Program-made: the position numbers and the translations under genes
The notes under the pieces: model-generated
Databases searched by the model: none
What the model was told of the DNA's origin: nothing
Seen by the model: the letters and a program-made list of their open reading frames with translations, nothing else
Part shown: positions 1 through 8,484 of the stretch, in pieces
Layout of the letters: each line of letters starts with the position of its first letter
Numbering within the stretch: the first letter of the stretch is position 1
NCBI RefSeq assembly: GCF_028463845.1
Contig: NZ_CP116805.1
Location: 1,054,001-1,118,000 of the forward strand
Source of the DNA: Gimibacter soli
GTDB taxonomy: Bacteria > Pseudomonadota > Alphaproteobacteria > Sphingomonadales > Kordiimonadaceae
Reading direction: 5' to 3'
DNA: 64,000 nt

Positions 1-517
1 CGTATTTGGAGGTGTCCTCGCGCGGCACTTCCATGGTCGCCACAAGGTTGCCGCCGAGCGTTTCGTACGCCTCGACCATTTCCTTCAGGGCGCCGTCCTT
101 GCCCTTGATCAGGTCATCGGGCAGGGCAACGGCGAAGGGTTCATTATTCACCAGTTCCCGCGCGCACCATACGGCATGACCAAGGCCGCGCGGCCGCATC
201 TGCCGGACATAGGCGATGCGGCCTTCTTCCAGAAGCATGCTGCGGGCAACTTCAAACGCTTCATCCTTGCCGCGCTCGCGCAGGATATCCTCAAGCTCGT
301 AGGCATGGTCGAAATGGTCTTCCATCACCTGCTTGTTGCGGCCGGTGACCAGAATGACGTCCTCGATCCCCGCCTGCCGTGCTTCCTCGATCGCATACTG
401 GATCAGCGGCCGGTCAAGAACCGGCAGCATTTCCTTCGGGATGGCCTTGGTGGCCGGCAGGAAGCGGGTGCCGAGGCCGGCAACGGGAAGCACAATTTTG
501 CGGACGGGACGGGGCAT
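1..517 (-). CDS. galU: UTP-glucose-1-phosphate uridylyltransferase, C-terminus cut by window edge
   Basis: This gene makes UDP-glucose from glucose-1-phosphate and UTP in the cytoplasm, for surface polysaccharides. The visible 172 residues begin MPRPVRKIVLPVAGLGTRF, which contains the nucleotide-binding loop (about residues 10-24, ending LPATK), followed by KEMLPVLDRPLIQYAIEEA and LPDDLI, all typical of GalU. The family is about 290 residues, so roughly the last 40% lies beyond base 1. The ATG at 517 sits 3 nt after the pgi stop codon, so the two are surely co-transcribed (pgi first). Pgi and GalU are two steps apart around the hexose-phosphate branch point. The family assignment is firm; the missing end cannot be judged. 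Confidence 0.95.
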   Translation of the reverse strand, partial: MPRPVRKIVLPVAGLGTRFLPATKAIPKEMLPVLDRPLIQYAIEEARQAGIEDVILVTGRNKQVMEDHFDHAYELEDILRERGKDEAFEVARSMLLEEGRIAYVRQMRPRGLGHAVWCARELVNNEPFAVALPDDLIKGKDGALKEMVEAYETLGGNLVATMEVPREDTSKY

Positions 518-520
518 ATG

Positions 521-1792
521 TCACTCCAGTTCAGCGAGATACTTGCGGGTCAGGATCTTGCTTTCCTCCACAGCTGGCTGGTCGAAGGCATCCACACCCA
601 TCAGGTGTGCCATGACCACGGTTTCCAGCATGAAGGACATGAACAAGGCCCCGATATTCTCTTCGTCCAGCGCGTTGATCGTCAGCTGGCGGATGATGCG
701 GCCACGGGCGCGCAGGGCATCCTGCGTGGCGCGCGCCTGACAGGTGACCGTATCGCCGATGGTGCGGCCGGCCATGTAATCAAGGCCGTTATCCTTGGCG
801 GCTTTGGGGTCCAGCCGCGGGCCTTTGCCGTAGCTCGGCACCACAATGAAGGTCGAGAATTTGTCGTCCGGGCCATCCAGAAACAGCTGCAACTGGCTGT
901 GCTGGTCCACGGGGCCGACAGCGCGAATGGGCGTCGTGCCCTTGCCGTCCTTGCCAAGGCTTTCAGCCCAGAGCTGGCCGTGCCAGCGGGTGAAGGCGCG
1001 CAAGGCATCGGCATAGGCCATCAGCAACACCTGCGTCACGCCGCGATGCTCGGCAAGCGTATGGGTGAGCGCAGCGCCGATGACGGCGGCGGTCGTTTCC
1101 GGCACGCTGCCGACAGCCTTGTAAATCTCGTGCGCGCCGTGACGGAAGCCTTTCACCGAAAGGCCCGCGGCGGCAACAGGCACCATGCCCACGGTGGTCA
1201 GCACGCTGAAGCGGCCGCCCACATCCAAGGGATGCTCCACAATGTGCGAGCCCAGTGCTTCGCCGTAAGCACGCAGCGCACTCGGCTTCGGCTCGGTGAT
1301 GAAGCTGAAATGATCCTTCAGCGGGCGTTTCGTCTGCGGCTCCAGCCAGGCACGGAAGGCCAGAAGCTGGGCGAGCGTTTCCGCCGTGGTGCCGGATTTC
1401 GAGATCGACAGGACATGCGTCTCGTTCGGGTCGAGCGTCGCGAACAGGCGGTCCATCTCGAACGGGCAAAGGCTGTCGGGGGTATGGACCGTCACACCGG
1501 TCGAGGGACGGTAGCGTGCAATGGCAAGCGCTGCCTGCGCGCCAAGGCTCGATCCGCCGGTGCCCAGCACCACAAGCTCCTTGAAGCCGCGCTGGATTTC
1601 ATGCGCGAGCGCCTCGATGGCGGCATGATCCTGATCTTCGCCGGTGCGGCGGGCAAACGGGGGCAGGGCATCCATGGCCAGCGCCCGGGCATAAGCCGAG
1701 GCCTTTTCGAGATTCTTGTCGAACGCGTGCTTCAGCCCCACGTCATCAAGAAGGTCATCAAGCGGGCGGCTGCCGAAATCCATCGTGAACAT
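521..1792 (-). CDS. pgi: glucose-6-phosphate isomerase (compact form)
   Basis: It interconverts glucose-6-phosphate and fructose-6-phosphate in the cytoplasm. About 423 residues. The sugar-isomerase (SIS) fold shows as VLGTGGSSLGAQA near the N-terminus and SISKSGTTAETLAQ in the middle. The PGI signature DVGGRFSVLT is present, and EESKILTRKYL near the end matches the second PGI signature. The protein is shorter than the roughly 550-residue E. coli enzyme, in line with the compact bacterial forms. I chose the ATG at 1792 because AAGGGAAG lies about 11 nt upstream; an ATG at 1783 is also possible. It is the first gene of a pgi-galU unit, with 3 nt between stop and next start. Its product feeds GlmS further along the window. 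Confidence 0.93.
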   Translation of the reverse strand: MFTMDFGSRPLDDLLDDVGLKHAFDKNLEKASAYARALAMDALPPFARRTGEDQDHAAIEALAHEIQRGFKELVVLGTGGSSLGAQAALAIARYRPSTGVTVHTPDSLCPFEMDRLFATLDPNETHVLSISKSGTTAETLAQLLAFRAWLEPQTKRPLKDHFSFITEPKPSALRAYGEALGSHIVEHPLDVGGRFSVLTTVGMVPVAAAGLSVKGFRHGAHEIYKAVGSVPETTAAVIGAALTHTLAEHRGVTQVLLMAYADALRAFTRWHGQLWAESLGKDGKGTTPIRAVGPVDQHSQLQLFLDGPDDKFSTFIVVPSYGKGPRLDPKAAKDNGLDYMAGRTIGDTVTCQARATQDALRARGRIIRQLTINALDEENIGALFMSFMLETVVMAHLMGVDAFDQPAVEESKILTRKYLAELE

Positions 1793-1961
1793 TATTGGTC
1801 TCACTTCCCTTGAGTCTGTAAATGACAACGTTGCCATTCAAGCTCTTCTGCGGCTTTTGTGCAAGCTGTCTTTTACTCGGGACACCATGATCGAACGAAC
1901 ATGTTGCAGCACCATAAAGGATGATCAAGGAAAGTGCCATAGGGTCCGAGAGGGAACGGCA

Positions 1962-2891
1962 TCAAGGACTTGGAGGAAGGTCCCATTCCTCGAAAAGGCG
2001 CACGGGATGGGCCTTGAATCGCGTGCGCGCTGCGTCCAGAAAGGCGTTCAGGCTGGCGGACGCGATCCGGCGAGGCGGGTAGATCGCGCTGACGGGCAGG
2101 GGCTCCATCGCAAGTTCGGTCAGCACGGGGATGAGCCGCCCGGCCCGGATGCTTTCGTGCAACTGATAGGACATGGCCCTGACGATGCCCCGGTCTGCTT
2201 CCGCGGAGGCAACCGCCGCATCGGCGCTGTTGACCAGCAGGCGCGGTCGTACGCGCACCGTTGCGGCCGATTTCCCGAAGCGCCATTCATTGCTGCTGCT
2301 GCCGTCGATCCCGTCGAAGGCGATAAGATCGTGCGAGGCCAGCTCTTCGGGCGTTTGCGGCGCACCGCGCGCGCGCAGGTAGGCGGGGCTTGCGGCCAGC
2401 ATGCGGTTCACGGCACCAAGCCGGGTGGCGGTCAGGCTGCTGTCCTGCAGCGGCCCGATCCTGACGGCGACATCGATTGCCTCCTCGGCAAGGTGGGCGT
2501 TGCGGTCCGAGAGGATCAGCCGCACCGAAAGGGCCGGATGCTCGGCGAGCAGCTGGTTCACCACCGGCAACACATGCAGGCGCCCGAAAACGATGGGTGC
2601 CGCCACCGTCAATGTCCCTTGCGGGGCTGCATTCACGCCGCGAACGCGGGCTTCGGCCAGATCGATATCTTCGAGAATCTGGCGGCAGCTTTCGAGATAA
2701 GCCTCGCCGCGTTCGGTCAGCCGCACTGTCCGTGTGGTGCGGTGAAAAAGCACGAAGCCGAGATGGTCTTCAAGCGCCGCAACCGCGCGGGAGATGACGG
2801 AGGTCGATAACCGCAGGCGCCGGGATGCCTCGGCGAAGTTGCCGTGGGTCGCAACGGCCGCAAAGGCCCGCATGCTTTCCAGCCGGTCCAT
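1962..2891 (-). CDS. LysR-family transcriptional regulator
   Basis: A 309-residue LysR regulator. The N-terminal winged helix-turn-helix (about residues 1-60, MDRLESMRAFAAVATHGNF then SVISRAVAALEDHLG) is followed by a full periplasmic-binding-type effector domain (from about residue 90, GTLTVAAPIVFGRLHVLP). Both halves look intact. It is transcribed away from the flavin-binding protein at 3004, separated by an AT-rich 112-nt gap, the usual arrangement for a LysR protein controlling the divergent gene and itself. The small-molecule inducer cannot be read from the sequence. The ATG at 2891 gives the standard family start. Confidence 0.9.
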   Translation of the reverse strand: MDRLESMRAFAAVATHGNFAEASRRLRLSTSVISRAVAALEDHLGFVLFHRTTRTVRLTERGEAYLESCRQILEDIDLAEARVRGVNAAPQGTLTVAAPIVFGRLHVLPVVNQLLAEHPALSVRLILSDRNAHLAEEAIDVAVRIGPLQDSSLTATRLGAVNRMLAASPAYLRARGAPQTPEELASHDLIAFDGIDGSSSNEWRFGKSAATVRVRPRLLVNSADAAVASAEADRGIVRAMSYQLHESIRAGRLIPVLTELAMEPLPVSAIYPPRRIASASLNAFLDAARTRFKAHPVRLFEEWDLPPSP

Positions 2892-3003
2892 ATATTATCC
2901 CGAATATCACAATAATGATTTTCAGAATGGCATAATTATCATCCATTCAGCAATGACGTATCTATCGGCAAACGGAAAAGCCAATCGGAGAAGGAGAAGG
3001 CAA

Positions 3004-3621
3004 ATGGGCTATCTGTTTCTCGAGACCTTATCGACCTCGACGGTGCAGGCCGCGCAGGATGCAAACGGCGCTGGCAACTTCTGGCAGACCTTCAAGGGCG
3101 ACCGGCAGTTTGATGCTTTCACGGACGCCGAGGCCGACTTCCTCGCCCGGCGGGACAGCTTCTATATGGCGAGTGTGTCGGAAAGCGGCTGGCCCTACGT
3201 GCAGCACCGGGGTGGCCCGGCGGGCTTCCTGACGCTTCTGGATGAACGCACGCTGGCATTCGCCGACTATCGCGGCAACCGCCAATATATCACGCTCGGC
3301 AATATTGCCGGGAATGACCGGGTAGCCCTGATCCTGATGGACTATCCGAACCGTCGCCGGCTGAAGATTCTCGCGCATATGGAAGTGCGGGATCTGGCCG
3401 CCGATCCCGACCTTGCCGCCCGGCTGGCGCAGCCCGGCTACAAGGCTTTGCCTGAACGCGCCTTTGTGCTGCATCTCCATGCGTTTGACTGGAACTGCCC
3501 GCAGCATATCACGCCCCGATTCACGACAGCGGAACTAGAAAAACTGCTCTCCCCCGTCCATGCGCGGATCGAGGCGCTGGAAGCCGAAAACGCTGCCCTC
3601 AGGGCAGCGCTCAAAACATAA
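3004..3621 (+). CDS. pyridoxamine 5'-phosphate oxidase-like flavin-binding protein
   Basis: A 205-residue protein of the split-barrel PPOX-like family, which binds FMN or F420-type cofactors and usually reduces or oxidises small molecules. The stretch [25 protein letters not shown] and the later [16 protein letters not shown] are typical of this fold (residues about 45-145). The end, [25 protein letters not shown], is a short coiled coil, perhaps for dimerisation. I chose the ATG at 3004 because GGAGAAGGAGAAGG lies just upstream, although the frame stays open to 2794. It is divergent from a LysR gene and 17 nt ahead of a DUF1348 gene, so the three form one probable regulatory unit. The substrate is unknown. 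Confidence 0.85.
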   Translation: MGYLFLETLSTSTVQAAQDANGAGNFWQTFKGDRQFDAFTDAEADFLARRDSFYMASVSESGWPYVQHRGGPAGFLTLLDERTLAFADYRGNRQYITLGNIAGNDRVALILMDYPNRRRLKILAHMEVRDLAADPDLAARLAQPGYKALPERAFVLHLHAFDWNCPQHITPRFTTAELEKLLSPVHARIEALEAENAALRAALKT

Positions 3622-3638
3622 CAAAAAGGACTCATAAA

Positions 3639-4121
3639 ATGATAGCGAACCCCGAAATCCGGCCGCCCCTGCCGCCCTTCACCGAAGAAACAGCAATCCA
3701 GAAAATCCGTGCCGCCGAGGACGCCTGGAATAGCCGCAACCCGGCACGCATTGCGCTTGCCTACACGCCCGATAGCCGCTGGCGGAACCGCAGCGAGTTT
3801 GTCTCGGGCCGCGAAGCCATCGTTGGCCTTCTCACCCGCAAGTGGGAAAAGGAACTTGAATACCGGCTCATCAAGGAGCTTTGGGCCTTCACGGACAACC
3901 GCATTGCCGTGCGCTTTGCCTATGAATGGCGCAACGAGGCCGGCGACTGGTTCCGTGCCTACGGGAACGAAAACTGGGAGTTTGACGAAAACGGCCTGAT
4001 GCGCGAACGCCACGCCAGCATCAATGATGTGGCAATCAGCGCCGACGAACGCCTGTTCCACTGGGATATGGCGGGCCCCCGCCCGGCAGACCATCCGGGC
4101 CTCAGCGACCTGGGGCTTTGA
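3639..4121 (+). CDS. DUF1348 / NTF2-like (SnoaL fold) protein
   Basis: A 160-residue cytoplasmic protein of the DUF1348 branch of the NTF2-like superfamily. The cone-shaped fold is suggested by [20 protein letters not shown] near the start, with the conserved RWRNR motif, then [16 protein letters not shown] and [20 protein letters not shown]. No signal peptide is seen. These proteins are often found beside LysR regulators and flavoproteins; an enzymatic role has been assumed but is not established. It follows the PPOX-like gene by 17 nt and ends just before a strong terminator, so it closes that two-gene operon. Confidence 0.85.
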   Translation: MIANPEIRPPLPPFTEETAIQKIRAAEDAWNSRNPARIALAYTPDSRWRNRSEFVSGREAIVGLLTRKWEKELEYRLIKELWAFTDNRIAVRFAYEWRNEAGDWFRAYGNENWEFDENGLMRERHASINDVAISADERLFHWDMAGPRPADHPGLSDLGL

Positions 4122-4128
4122 TCCGATG

Positions 4129-4160
4129 AAAAACGGGGCGGACATTCCGCCCCGTTTTTT
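4129..4160. terminator. bidirectional intrinsic terminator
   Basis: A perfect 11-bp stem, AAACGGGGCGG (4131-4141) with CCGCCCCGTTT (4147-4157), and a 5-nt loop, flanked by A-run and T-run. It lies between the convergent DUF1348 gene and glmS and overlaps the glmS stop codon, so it can serve both strands. Confidence 0.88.
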
Positions 4161-5979
4161 ATTCCACCGTCACAGCCTTCGCCAGGTTGCGGGGCTGGTC
4201 GACATCGGTGCCCTTTTCGACCGCCGTGTGGTAGGCCAGCAGCTGCACCGGCAGGGCATAAAGGAACGGGCTCGTCAGGTCGCTCGCCGATGGCATCGCA
4301 AAGCTGCCGTGCATCTCGTTTTCCGTGAAGGCAGTCAGGTGATCGGAGACAAGGATCAGCCGCCCCTTGCGGGCCATGATTTCCTGCAGGTTCGACAGCG
4401 ACTTGTCAAAGAGGCCGTCAGACGGCGCAAGGCCGATCACCGGCACATTTTCGTCAATCAGCGCGATGGGGCCGTGCTTCAGTTCGCCCGCTGCATAGCC
4501 CTCGGCATGGATATAGCTGATTTCCTTCAGCTTCAGCGCGCCTTCCATGGCAATCGGATAATGGATGCCCCGGCCGACGAACAGGATATCCCGCGCCTTG
4601 GCGAGCTTGCGGGCGATATCCACAAGGTCCTCCTGATGATGGAGGATCTTCGCCATCTGCGAGGGGATGCGCTCGAGGTCCGCGACCATCTTGGCCTCTT
4701 CCGCTTCGCTCACATGCCCCTTGGCGCGGCCAAGTGCCACGGCGAAGGAGGCAAGCACCGCAAGCTGGCAAGTGAAGGCCTTGGTGGAGGCGACACCAAT
4801 CTCCGGGCCGGCATAGGTGGGCAGCACTACGTCCGCCTCGCGCGCCATCGTCGATTGCGGCACGTTGACGACCGCCGCGATATGCTGGCCACCGGCCTTG
4901 GCATGGCGCAGGGCGGCGAGCGTGTCCGCCGTTTCGCCTGACTGCGAGATGAAAAGCGCAAGGCCGCCCGTTTCATACACGGGGTCGCGGTAGCGGAACT
5001 CGGAGGCGATATCGACGTCCACTCCAACGCGGGCGAATTTCTCGATCCAGTATTTGGCGACCATCCCGGCATAGAAGCTGGTGCCGCAAGCGACGATGGT
5101 GATGCGCTTCACGCTGCCAAGATCAAACGGCAGGTCGGGCAGGCGCACGCTGCCGGTATTCGGGTCCAGAAGGCGGCCAAGGGTCTGGGCCACCACGGTC
5201 GGCTGCTCGAAGATTTCCTTCTGCATGAAGTGGCGGTGATTGCCCTTGTCCACAAGCGCGCCGGTGAGGTGCGAGATGGCGATGGGCCGCTCGACCGGTT
5301 TGCCACTCTCGTCGAATGTCTTCAGGCTGCCGCGCTTGGCGATCACCCAGTCACCTTCCTCAAGATAGATGAGGCGGCTGGAAAGCCCGGCAAGCGCCAG
5401 CGCATCCGAGCCGAGGAAAACCTCGCCGTCGCCGAGGCCGACAACCAGTGGGCTGCCGCGACGGGCACCAAGGAGCAGGTCTTCTTCCCCGTCCACGAGA
5501 ACGGCAAGCGCGAAGGCGCCTTCAAGGCGTTCGAGCGTGGCGGCGAAGGCTTGCTCGGCGGGCAAGCCGCCATCCAGATAGCGGGTGAAAAGGCGGACAA
5601 CAACTTCGGTGTCGGTTTGCCCTTCGAACGTCACACCGGCAGCGGTCAGTTCGTCGCGCAGCTCACGGAAGTTTTCGATGATGCCGTTATGGACAAGGGC
5701 GGCCTTGTGCGTCATGTGCGGGTGGGCATTCACCTCGGTCGGTTCGCCGTGGGTCGCCCAGCGGGTGTGGCCGATGCCGGCATTGCCTTCCAGGGGATCG
5801 GCGGCCAGAACGTCGCGCAGGGCCGCGAGCTTGCCAACAGCGCGGCGGCGCTCCAGCTTGCCACCCTTGACGACCGCGATGCCGGCGGAGTCATAGCCAC
5901 GGTATTCAAGCCGGGAGAGTGCCTCCACAAGCCCGCCGGTGACCGATGCCTTGCCGAGAATGCCGATAATGCCGCACAT
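4159..5979 (-). CDS. glmS: glutamine-fructose-6-phosphate aminotransferase (isomerizing)
   Basis: It makes glucosamine-6-phosphate from fructose-6-phosphate and glutamine, the entry step to UDP-GlcNAc for peptidoglycan and lipid A. The 606 residues match the family. The class II glutamine amidotransferase domain starts MCGIIGILG, with Cys2 the catalytic nucleophile after Met removal. Two SIS domains follow (about 285-425 and 455-595), with SQSGETADTL and GVASTKAFT, and the C-terminal QPRNLAKAVTVE is the typical ending. It starts 3 nt after the glmU stop, so glmU-glmS is one operon. No glmS ribozyme-like leader is possible here, because the start is inside the glmU transcript. Confidence 0.97.
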   Translation of the reverse strand: MCGIIGILGKASVTGGLVEALSRLEYRGYDSAGIAVVKGGKLERRRAVGKLAALRDVLAADPLEGNAGIGHTRWATHGEPTEVNAHPHMTHKAALVHNGIIENFRELRDELTAAGVTFEGQTDTEVVVRLFTRYLDGGLPAEQAFAATLERLEGAFALAVLVDGEEDLLLGARRGSPLVVGLGDGEVFLGSDALALAGLSSRLIYLEEGDWVIAKRGSLKTFDESGKPVERPIAISHLTGALVDKGNHRHFMQKEIFEQPTVVAQTLGRLLDPNTGSVRLPDLPFDLGSVKRITIVACGTSFYAGMVAKYWIEKFARVGVDVDIASEFRYRDPVYETGGLALFISQSGETADTLAALRHAKAGGQHIAAVVNVPQSTMAREADVVLPTYAGPEIGVASTKAFTCQLAVLASFAVALGRAKGHVSEAEEAKMVADLERIPSQMAKILHHQEDLVDIARKLAKARDILFVGRGIHYPIAMEGALKLKEISYIHAEGYAAGELKHGPIALIDENVPVIGLAPSDGLFDKSLSNLQEIMARKGRLILVSDHLTAFTENEMHGSFAMPSASDLTSPFLYALPVQLLAYHTAVEKGTDVDQPRNLAKAVTVE

Positions 5980-5982
5980 GGG

Positions 5983-7341
5983 TTACTTGCCCTTCTTTTC
6001 GGCTTTGCGGGCTTCCGACTTTTTGCGGAAGCGGGCCGCATAGCCCTCGATCTGGTTTTGCGAAGCGCGGGTCAGCGCCAGCGCATCGGCTTCTACCGTT
6101 TTGGTGATCACACTGCCAGCCCCGACGATGGCGCCGTCACCCACTTTGACGGGGGCCACCAGCGCCGTGTTCGAGCCGATGAAGGCGCCCGCGCCGATTT
6201 CGGTGCGGTATTTGAAATAGCCGTCGTAATTGCAGGTGATGGTGCCGGCACCGATGTTCGCCTTGGCGCCCACGGTGGCGTCGCCGATATAGGAAAGGTG
6301 ATTGACCTTCGCGCCGGGCTCGATATCCGCCTTTTTGACCTCGACAAAGTTGCCGATCTTGGCGCCCTTGCCGATATGGGCGGCGGGCCGCAGGCGGGCA
6401 AAGGGGCCGATCACGGCGTCAGCTGCCACGGTCGCGCCTTCAAGGTGCGAAAAGGCGTGGATCACGGCACCCGTGGCCACCGTCACGCCGGGGCCGAACA
6501 CCACGTTCGGCTCCACCGTCACGTCGGGCTCAATGATGGTATCGTGCGAGAAAAAGACGGTTTCGGGGGCGACGAGCGTCACGCCGTTCGTCATCATCTC
6601 GCGGCGCTTGCGGGCCTGGAAGGCGGCCTCGGCAGCAGCGAGGTCGTTGCGGTCGTTGATGCCAAGGACATCGGCCTCATCGGCCACCACCACCGCCACA
6701 TTGCGGCCATCGCCGCGCGCGGCGGCGACTAGGTCGGTCAGATAATATTCGCCGGCGGCATTGGCGTTGGAAAGCTTGTCGAGCCAGCCGAACAGTTTAT
6801 TGCCGTCGATCACCATCATGCCGGAATTGCAGAGGGTGATGGCACGTTCTTCCTCCGTCGCGTCCTTATATTCAACGATGCGTTCAAGCGTGCCGTCGCC
6901 GCCCCGGACAAGCCTGCCGTAACGGGCTGGGTCTGCGGGTTCGAACCCGAGGACGACGATGCCGGGATTCGCCGAACTCGCCCGCGCGGCCATCATTTCC
7001 TGCATCACATTCAGCGGGGTGAAGGGCACATCACCGAAAAGGACGATCACGTCGCCCGCAAAATCCTTCAGCGCCTCGCGGCATACCATCACGGCATGCC
7101 CGGTGCCCAGCTGTTCCGCCTGCGTTACGAACTCGAGCCCCGGCAGGGCGGCTTCCACCTGTTCCTGCAGCGAGCCGACAACCACGATGCGGCGTTCGGG
7201 CGACAGGCCGTCGAGCGTGCCCAGCAAGTGGCTCACCATCGGCAGGCCGCCGATCGGGTGCAGCACCTTGTGGAGCCCCGATTTCATGCGGGTGCCTTTT
7301 CCGGCGGCGAGGATGATGGCGGCAGTATGGTTTTTGGACAT
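5983..7341 (-). CDS. glmU: bifunctional GlcNAc-1-P uridyltransferase / GlcN-1-P acetyltransferase
   Basis: It acetylates glucosamine-1-phosphate and then forms UDP-GlcNAc, in the cytoplasm. 452 residues. The N-terminal pyrophosphorylase domain starts IILAAGKGTRMKSGLHKVLH (about residues 9-28). The C-terminal left-handed beta-helix of hexapeptide repeats runs from about residue 260 and includes HLSYIGDATVGAKANIGAGT and CNYDGY. The C-terminal tail is basic (RFRKKSEARKAEKKGK). The ATG at 7341 is preceded by CGGAAC. Together with glmS immediately downstream it supplies the whole UDP-GlcNAc route apart from GlmM, which is not in this window. Confidence 0.96.
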   Translation of the reverse strand: MSKNHTAAIILAAGKGTRMKSGLHKVLHPIGGLPMVSHLLGTLDGLSPERRIVVVGSLQEQVEAALPGLEFVTQAEQLGTGHAVMVCREALKDFAGDVIVLFGDVPFTPLNVMQEMMAARASSANPGIVVLGFEPADPARYGRLVRGGDGTLERIVEYKDATEEERAITLCNSGMMVIDGNKLFGWLDKLSNANAAGEYYLTDLVAAARGDGRNVAVVVADEADVLGINDRNDLAAAEAAFQARKRREMMTNGVTLVAPETVFFSHDTIIEPDVTVEPNVVFGPGVTVATGAVIHAFSHLEGATVAADAVIGPFARLRPAAHIGKGAKIGNFVEVKKADIEPGAKVNHLSYIGDATVGAKANIGAGTITCNYDGYFKYRTEIGAGAFIGSNTALVAPVKVGDGAIVGAGSVITKTVEADALALTRASQNQIEGYAARFRKKSEARKAEKKGK

Positions 7342-7432
7342 GATGTTCCGAAAATTAACGATAATTCCGGGGGCAGTCTATGCTTGGGTAGCCTGTTTCT
7401 AAAAGGGCTTTTTGACAGGATCGGGGCAAGGG

Positions 7433-8464
7433 TCAGAGATTATCGAACATCTTGTCCGCCGCAATCCGGTGCCATGTTGCGCGGCGGCCTTTGGCTGCGG
7501 CCTTCTTGTCCTGGTGGCGCCACCATGCCTTGAGGGCGGCATTCTGCGCCTTCGCATAGGCGGCAACCGGCAGGCCGGGCAGGGGATTGAAGGGATTGTG
7601 GCGGCTGTAGGCCCAGATTTCGAGCCGGCTGGCGCCTTCCTCGGCTTGCCCCCGGCCATGGAAGCCGTTGGTGAGCCCGATGACGAGCGTGCCGGCCTTC
7701 ACGGTAAGCCCTTCAGGGGCGGGCAAGCCAAGCTCGACTAGGTCCTCCGGGTTGGCCCGGAAGGAGCCTTTTTCGGAATAGCCGTCGTTGAGCCGTGCGG
7801 CCACAAGCGACCGGCGATATTCCCATTTCAGGCGCCGCCACGTCAGCGCTGCCGAACCGCGCACATAGGTGAAGGGGCCTTTCTCGGGCGTCACATCCTC
7901 AAGGAAAAGCCAGGCTTTCATCGTCGGGTGGAAGGTATCGGAATGCATCACCTTCTGGGGGTCGGCGGTGCCGCTCAGCGATCCGTTGCGGATACGCTGC
8001 ACATAAAGGATCGAAGGCGTTGCCTTGGCTCCGGTATATGCCAGCCAGTCGGTGAAGCGCTTGTCCGAAACCGTTGCAGCAAGCGCTGGCGCCGAGGCAA
8101 GTGTTTCGTCGTCGAGAAGGATACGCTGGGTGGCGGTGTCGCCCTGCACCATCTGGCGCGGCTCGCCGGGGCCACGGGCAAGGTCGGCCCGGATAGCGGC
8201 AATTGTTTCAGCGCCGATGAAATCCTCGACGGCCACAACGCCGTCCCGGTGGAAGCGGGCGCGCAGCTCTTTCGGCATGCGGCCACGAAGCATGAACCAG
8301 CGGAAATTGGTGGCGGCGTGGGAGAGAAGCACCCTCAGCGCATGGAGCCCCAGAAGATTGAGGACCCGTGCGCCGAGGATCGGGTTTGCCTTGAAGGACT
8401 TTGCCTCGCCGAGGAGGCCGAGAAGCCAGCCCGGCCACAGATGGAGTTTCAGAAGACGAGGCAT
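7433..8464 (-). CDS. phytanoyl-CoA dioxygenase-like 2-oxoglutarate/Fe(II) oxygenase
   Basis: A 343-residue protein that looks like a member of the PhyH family of non-heme iron, 2-oxoglutarate-dependent oxygenases. The facial triad can be read as His174 and Asp176 in MHSDTFHP and His269 in NGFHGRG, with Arg280 (EEGASRLEIW) a likely 2-oxoglutarate ligand. The first 50 residues are hydrophobic and leucine-rich (LHLWPGWLLGLLGEA), possibly a membrane association. AAGGA lies 8 nt before the ATG. It starts 20 nt after the stop of the S10 peptidase gene and is probably co-transcribed. The substrate is not known; hydroxylation of a lipid or a small metabolite is possible. Confidence 0.75.
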   Translation of the reverse strand: MPRLLKLHLWPGWLLGLLGEAKSFKANPILGARVLNLLGLHALRVLLSHAATNFRWFMLRGRMPKELRARFHRDGVVAVEDFIGAETIAAIRADLARGPGEPRQMVQGDTATQRILLDDETLASAPALAATVSDKRFTDWLAYTGAKATPSILYVQRIRNGSLSGTADPQKVMHSDTFHPTMKAWLFLEDVTPEKGPFTYVRGSAALTWRRLKWEYRRSLVAARLNDGYSEKGSFRANPEDLVELGLPAPEGLTVKAGTLVIGLTNGFHGRGQAEEGASRLEIWAYSRHNPFNPLPGLPVAAYAKAQNAALKAWWRHQDKKAAAKGRRATWHRIAADKMFDNL

Positions 8465-8484
8465 GGTGTCCTTCAGGCTGTTTC

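Noticed and set aside
4159-5983. A glmS ribozyme-type leader before glmS.
   Set aside because: glmS starts 3 nt after glmU on one transcript; there is no leader, and the ribozyme is a Gram-positive feature.
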